A stretch of DNA of 64,000 nt from Alkalihalobacillus sp. TS-13 (GTDB lineage: Bacteria; Bacillota; Bacilli; Bacillales; Fictibacillaceae). The notes under the pieces were generated by a model that had not been told where the DNA came from, did no database searches, and saw only the letters and a list, made by a program, of their open reading frames with translations. Where the stretch lies: the NCBI RefSeq assembly GCF_019720915.1, contig NZ_JAHKSI010000001.1, forward strand, positions 2,914,001 to 2,978,000, given 5' to 3'. Both the position numbers and the translations under genes were made by a program. Shown here in pieces: positions 60,131 through 64,000 of the stretch. How positions within the stretch are numbered: the first letter of the stretch is position 1; every line of letters begins with the position of its first letter.

Positions 60131-61411
60131 TTACTTCAATTCACTTGAAGCTTGATCAAGCGAATCAATGAACTGATCAACATCTTGTTGTGTAACAAAA
60201 ATGTTTACGGCTTGGTTCACTTTGGTCAAGAAACCTTCAGGAGCAGCAGATCCGTGAGCAAGACTTGGTACTAGAGAAGCTTGATTGAATTCTTCGATTG
60301 TTTCTTGTCCGTATGCATCATACTTGGATACATCCGCATCCGTACGGGCAGGAATCGATCCTTTCAACGGATTGAAAACATCCTGACCTTCAACAGAACC
60401 GAGTACAGACAAGAATTTTTTCACATCATCAGGATTCGAAACGCCTTTTGGAAGTCCGAATGTATCCGTGATGACCATGAATTCACCGTCTGTTTCTGGT
60501 GTTTCAGTCCATCCGAAGTCTTCTTTCACTTTTAGGTTCAAGTCGTTGACGAAGTAGCCTTTTGCCCAGTCACCCATTACATTCATTGCTGCTTCACCTT
60601 CTGCAACCAATTGGGAGGCATCCTGCCAGTTACGTGAGCTATGGTCCTCGTTGATATAAGAAAGCATCTTTTTGAATGTTTCCGCAGCTTCTTTAACTTT
60701 TGCATCTGTAAAAGAAAGCTCACCAGTGAATAATTTGTTATAATCTTCTGTTCCCAGCGTACCTAATAAAGTCGTTTCAAAAACCTGTGTAGCTGTCCAC
60801 GGTTCTTTGTCACCAAGCGCTAGTGGTGTCACACCTGCTTCTTTCAACTTGTCAGCAGCTGCAAACCATTCATCGAATGTCGTCGGAACCTCGATGCCAT
60901 TTTCCTCAAAAACTTTCGTGTTATACCAGAGGACATTTCCACGGTGGATATTTACTGGAACAGAGTAGATATTTCCATCTTTACTTACCATATCGATCAA
61001 ATCCTGAGGAAACTTATCGTCCCAGCCCTCTTCTTCATAAAGGTCATTCAGCGGTTCCATTTTTCCAGCAGCTACCCAACCTTCATTCAGTTCTGCTCCC
61101 CCATGGACCTGGAAAGTTGCTGGAGGATCATCCCCTTGCATACGGCTCGCAAGCACTGCTTTTGCATTTGTACCAGCTCCACCTGCTACCGCTGCATTTT
61201 CCACTTCTACATCAGGATGTTTCTCTTTGAAAAGGTCGATTAACGCGTTCAAGCCATCTTCTTCACCGGCTCCAGTCCACCAGCTGAAGATATCAAGTTT
61301 AGCATCCTTGTCGCTGTTTCCATCTTCTGAACTGGAATCTGAATTACATGCTGCTAAAACCATCGCAAGGACAAGCAATAAGAATATGAATTTCAGTTTT
61401 TTCGCTTTCAT
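60131..61411 (-). CDS. Sugar ABC transporter substrate-binding lipoprotein
   Basis: The 426-aa protein has a lipoprotein signal ending LAAC (Cys22), then an acidic linker and the CUT1 fold starting LDIFSWWTGAGEEDGLNALI; SVPVNIHRGNVLWYNTKVFE and MGDWAKGYF are typical of oligosaccharide-binding proteins. It is the first gene of the ABC unit, with a cre site 31 bp upstream. Galacto-oligosaccharides are the likely ligands given the beta-galactosidase beside it. Confidence 0.93.
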   Translation of the reverse strand: MKAKKLKFIFLLLVLAMVLAACNSDSSSEDGNSDKDAKLDIFSWWTGAGEEDGLNALIDLFKEKHPDVEVENAAVAGGAGTNAKAVLASRMQGDDPPATFQVHGGAELNEGWVAAGKMEPLNDLYEEEGWDDKFPQDLIDMVSKDGNIYSVPVNIHRGNVLWYNTKVFEENGIEVPTTFDEWFAAADKLKEAGVTPLALGDKEPWTATQVFETTLLGTLGTEDYNKLFTGELSFTDAKVKEAAETFKKMLSYINEDHSSRNWQDASQLVAEGEAAMNVMGDWAKGYFVNDLNLKVKEDFGWTETPETDGEFMVITDTFGLPKGVSNPDDVKKFLSVLGSVEGQDVFNPLKGSIPARTDADVSKYDAYGQETIEEFNQASLVPSLAHGSAAPEGFLTKVNQAVNIFVTQQDVDQFIDSLDQASSELK

Positions 61412-61441
61412 TCCAACAGTTCCCCCTTAATTGAATTAAAA

Positions 61442-61455
61442 TGTAAACGCTAACA
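61442..61455 (-). promoter_or_regulatory. cre site (CcpA) upstream of the ABC operon
   Basis: TGTAAACGCTAACA matches the cre consensus TGWAANCGNTNWCA at all fixed positions. It predicts carbon catabolite repression of the sugar importer. Confidence 0.8.
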
Positions 61456-61580
61456 ATTCAAGCTTACCACCTTATCCAGAGAGGGAGAGCAGGAAATCCC
61501 TGCACTATCTTGCTATCATCTTCATTATTTTGTCATCGGTGATATTTCAGGGCTCCCGGCGGCAGGATTGCCGAGGAACA

Positions 61581-61631
61581 ATCACGACACAATCGGGAAT
61601 TATCGCGACAAAATCAGCAAGTATTGCGACA
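61581..61631. repeat. 21-bp-period TGTCGYGAT repeat, locus C (three units, reverse orientation)
   Basis: ATCACGACA (61581), ATCGCGACA (61602) and ATTGCGACA (61623), spaced exactly 21 bp; the reverse complement of the unit at 49636. Confidence 0.75.
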
Positions 61632-61655
61632 TTCTCACAAAAAGCACTGGCACAG

Positions 61656-61687
61656 AAAAAGGACTGACCCTAATCAGTCAGTCCTTC
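61656..61687 (-). terminator. Terminator of the beta-galactosidase gene
   Basis: On the minus strand AAGGACTGAC pairs with GTCAGTCCTT around TGATTAGG, followed by TTTTCTG, just after the stop. Confidence 0.85.
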
Positions 61688-61693
61688 TCCCTA

Positions 61694-64000
61694 TCAGTCA
61701 GTGGTGTATTTGGCGTCTGCCCAGTCGGCATGATCCTCATAGTTGTTATCACCTGAGTCTGTAACGACCAGTTTCAGCTCTTTTGCACCTTCAAGATCGA
61801 CTTTTACCGGTTTGGCAGGCGTATCGATTTTCATCAAACCGCTGTCATAAGCCTTTTCTCCGTCCAGGTAAACCTCGAAAGTGACGGTGCCCCAGGTCCT
61901 GCCCTTCATTTCCTGATCGACGCCGACCATCGATTCGAAAAACTTATATCCTTTCCCTTCGATATCATAGACGATTTCCGAATGGGCATGGGTGCCGATC
62001 CCTTTTTCAAAGATCTGTTTACCATCTTCCGCCTTCAAAGTGATCGGGTTCCCGTCTACTGATTTATCCTTGTTCACCGATCCCCATCCAGCCACGGCAC
62101 TTTCCCAATCAGTATCACTCAAATACAGATGCGGCACGAGGTTGAAATTGATCGTGTAGGTCTTCTCCAGCAGTCCATCCGCAGAACTTGCCGTAATCGT
62201 CGTTACACCCGGCAGGTCTTCCGCCTCATCGATTTCGATCTCGACATTTTCATTGACCGGCGTGACTTGGACTTCCGGGACTTCAGAAATCGTACCCTCC
62301 AGGTAATCCAGTTCATATTCTGTAATCTCAGCATTGAAATCCTCTAAAGGTTTCCCACTGATGTCGATGCCTTTAACCAAATCATCGGTGATCACCCGTT
62401 TGCTCAAGTCCATCGGGGAGTCCTTTTTAGAAATCGGGTTCAGACGATAGCTGTAGGAGTATGGCTTATTCGGATACAGCGTGAATTCAGGATGTGGCCT
62501 TGCACCCCAGCTGTTATCCCCGCCGACGCCCATCTGCCTGTAATCGAGGCTGACTGTGATGTCATCCCTTCTTTCAAGCTTATATGGGTGGCTCGCTGTC
62601 TCCAAGTCTTCCTCCGTATAATGGAGGGCGCCTACTTCAACCAACGGATCACCTGTAGCCATCAGACCGACTCCCTCCTTGTTCGTGAAGGTCACCCAGC
62701 GGACATCTGACTTATTGCCGGTTTCCTGTGGTTCGAGGTATGGGATGAATTGATCGTCAACTGTGCTTTCATACAGGCCGACATCCGCACCCGTTTTACG
62801 ATCCCAGTAATTTTCATGTGGTCCTCTTCCATACCATGTCATCGCTTCGAATTCTTCAGGCAACGTAAGCTCCATTCCCAATGCAGGGATTTCAGGCAAG
62901 CCGCTACCCGGCATCAACGTATTTTTCACGACGACCTCTCCGGATCCATAAACGATGTAGGAAGCTATATAATCTGATTCATCTGTGGTCGGTAACACGG
63001 CATTCACATCGATCCGCACTGCTTTCGTACCTAATTTCTCAACAGAAACATCCGTAATTTCACGGTCGCTTCCGGCATCGCGCCATGTCCCCGTTCTCGA
63101 TGGCATACCGTTTCCTCTGTCATTATCATTCGGTGCTCTCCAGAAGTCCGGCTCTGGTCCTGACTTCAACAGCTCCGTATCTTTAAACGAAAAGTTTGAA
63201 ATCGTTCCTTCTTTTTTATCGAAGGTCACTTCAAAATCCGTGCCTGTTACATTGACACTTTCATCACTTTCGTCTACCTTAATGTCATCCATGTCAGAGA
63301 TGTCTTCTGCTTCTCGTTCACGTACATCGAATGGTACTTTGAACTGCTCGGTTGCCACCTCATGCCCTTTCGGTGCCCATGAAGTCGCTTTCGGAAGACT
63401 GAAGCTGACATTCAACCAGTACTCGACACCCTCTTCAAGTTCCGGTTGCTTAAATGGAACGTCCACTGTTTTCTCTTCTTCTGGCTTGATATCCAGGTTT
63501 GAAAGTTTCCCACTATCAATCACCTTATCGTCCGCTTTCAATTCCCATTTGGCATCAAAAGCGTTGATGTTCGTGAATAGATGTTCATTTTTGATAGACA
63601 TTTTTCCGTTTACTAGATCGACATCTTCCATTTCGATATTTTGATAGACTTTCTTCACTTCCCAAAGCTCAGGCTGAACTTCCCGGTCAGGGAAAACGAG
63701 GCCGTTATCAAGGAAGTTTCCATCATTCGGATTGTCTCCCCAATCCCCGCCATAGGCGAAATATTCTTTTTGCTCATACTGCTCTTCCTTCATATTGTCA
63801 AAATCCATCCAAAGGACAGTGTCTTCACCTGGAGTACGGTTTTTATCCTTCAGCTCATCCAGCGTTAGAGCCTGGTCATAGATGCGGACCTGGTCGATCA
63901 CCGCATTCGTCGTCCGTCCTTTTTCTGCATTCCGTCCAATATTGACCGGATAGGCATTGCTCTTGATCTCACCGGTGAATTCCTTTTCTGCAAGCAATTC
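61694..64000 (-). CDS. Multidomain GH2 beta-galactosidase, N-terminal part cut by window edge
   Basis: The frame is open to the right edge (769 codons seen). In order: a LamG/concanavalin-like segment (ending VIDQVRIYDQALTLDELKDK), then the GH2 segment YGGDWGDNPNDGNFLDNGLV that normally follows the catalytic barrel, a linker domain, a Bgal_small_N-type domain (YGRGPHENYWDRKTGA), a cadherin-like beta-sandwich near 520-600, and a C-terminal NPCBM-type domain (GIGTHAHSEIVYDIEGKGY). The LamG fold appears inserted in the GH2 sequence. Extra binding modules suggest an exported, polymer-acting enzyme feeding the ABC importer. Confidence 0.88.
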   Translation of the reverse strand, partial: ELLAEKEFTGEIKSNAYPVNIGRNAEKGRTTNAVIDQVRIYDQALTLDELKDKNRTPGEDTVLWMDFDNMKEEQYEQKEYFAYGGDWGDNPNDGNFLDNGLVFPDREVQPELWEVKKVYQNIEMEDVDLVNGKMSIKNEHLFTNINAFDAKWELKADDKVIDSGKLSNLDIKPEEEKTVDVPFKQPELEEGVEYWLNVSFSLPKATSWAPKGHEVATEQFKVPFDVREREAEDISDMDDIKVDESDESVNVTGTDFEVTFDKKEGTISNFSFKDTELLKSGPEPDFWRAPNDNDRGNGMPSRTGTWRDAGSDREITDVSVEKLGTKAVRIDVNAVLPTTDESDYIASYIVYGSGEVVVKNTLMPGSGLPEIPALGMELTLPEEFEAMTWYGRGPHENYWDRKTGADVGLYESTVDDQFIPYLEPQETGNKSDVRWVTFTNKEGVGLMATGDPLVEVGALHYTEEDLETASHPYKLERRDDITVSLDYRQMGVGGDNSWGARPHPEFTLYPNKPYSYSYRLNPISKKDSPMDLSKRVITDDLVKGIDISGKPLEDFNAEITEYELDYLEGTISEVPEVQVTPVNENVEIEIDEAEDLPGVTTITASSADGLLEKTYTINFNLVPHLYLSDTDWESAVAGWGSVNKDKSVDGNPITLKAEDGKQIFEKGIGTHAHSEIVYDIEGKGYKFFESMVGVDQEMKGRTWGTVTFEVYLDGEKAYDSGLMKIDTPAKPVKVDLEGAKELKLVVTDSGDNNYEDHADWADAKYTTD

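Overview
This window is a chromosomal stretch of a low-to-moderate G+C Gram-positive bacterium, almost certainly a member of the Bacillaceae. The signs are strong AGGAGG-type ribosome sites, TTG/GTG starts, LacI/ROK/GntR carbon regulators with cre-like sites, a caa3 cytochrome oxidase operon, and homologues of Bacillus proteins of the YqjF, YndM and YhfW type. The genus cannot be fixed from sequence alone. No rRNA, tRNA, CRISPR, phage or intact insertion sequence was seen.

Layout. (1) 1-8240: a secreted PIG-L deacetylase (cut by the left edge), an argininosuccinate-lyase-like enzyme, an iron/sugar-phosphate-type ABC importer and a ROK repressor; two closely related ROK-type operators sit before the deacetylase and the repressor. 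(2) 8.5-11.3 kb: a tiny membrane protein, an iron alcohol dehydrogenase and a YjiH-type membrane protein. (3) 11.5-21.5 kb: one long hexuronate operon (LacI regulator, KDG kinase, Ldh2-type dehydrogenase, TRAP transporter, Zn-alcohol dehydrogenase, KDPG aldolase, mannonate dehydratase, mannonate oxidoreductase), which converts fructuronate/mannonate to pyruvate and glyceraldehyde-3-P. (4) 21.6-22.8 kb: a decayed Fe-ADH tail and an acetyl-xylan-esterase family hydrolase. (5) 23.0-37.3 kb: the most interesting part. A GntR/FCD regulator, two [2Fe-2S] ferredoxins, a CxxH/CxxC protein, a RidA protein, a haem-oxygenase-like diiron oxidase, an aldehyde dehydrogenase, a GlcG/HbpS protein, paired ChrA halves, a creatininase-family hydrolase, two unassigned permeases, an orphan 112-aa protein and a 28-aa peptide gene. 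The transcription units in this block share a palindrome of the form TTGGTATACCAA in front of them (ten intergenic copies), so they look like one regulon of an uncharacterised oxidative catabolic pathway. A subtilisin gene lies inside the block but lacks a site at its own promoter. (6) 37.4-45.7 kb: APC permease, metallo-beta-lactamase-fold hydrolase, a GH13 pseudogene, STAS and DUF2512 proteins, FAD/Rieske oxidoreductase, DUF2817 peptidase-like protein, DUF2071 protein. (7) 45.7-49.6 kb: ctaCDEF, a caa3 oxidase. (8) 49.7-64 kb: fructokinase and mannose-6-P isomerase, the Leloir operon galK-galE-galT-epimerase, a divergent ROK repressor, a sugar ABC importer with a good cre site, and a large multidomain GH2 beta-galactosidase cut by the right edge; together a beta-galactoside utilisation locus.

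The intergenic DNA carries at least four dispersed repeat families: a ~90-nt three-hairpin element (5 copies, all in one orientation), 48-bp-period arrays of GGTGCCTGGCACC (4 loci), a ~47-bp element centred on CTATAG (3 copies) and 21-bp-period TGTCGYGAT repeats (3 loci). Most apparent ORFs over the 48-bp arrays are artefacts of a period divisible by three.
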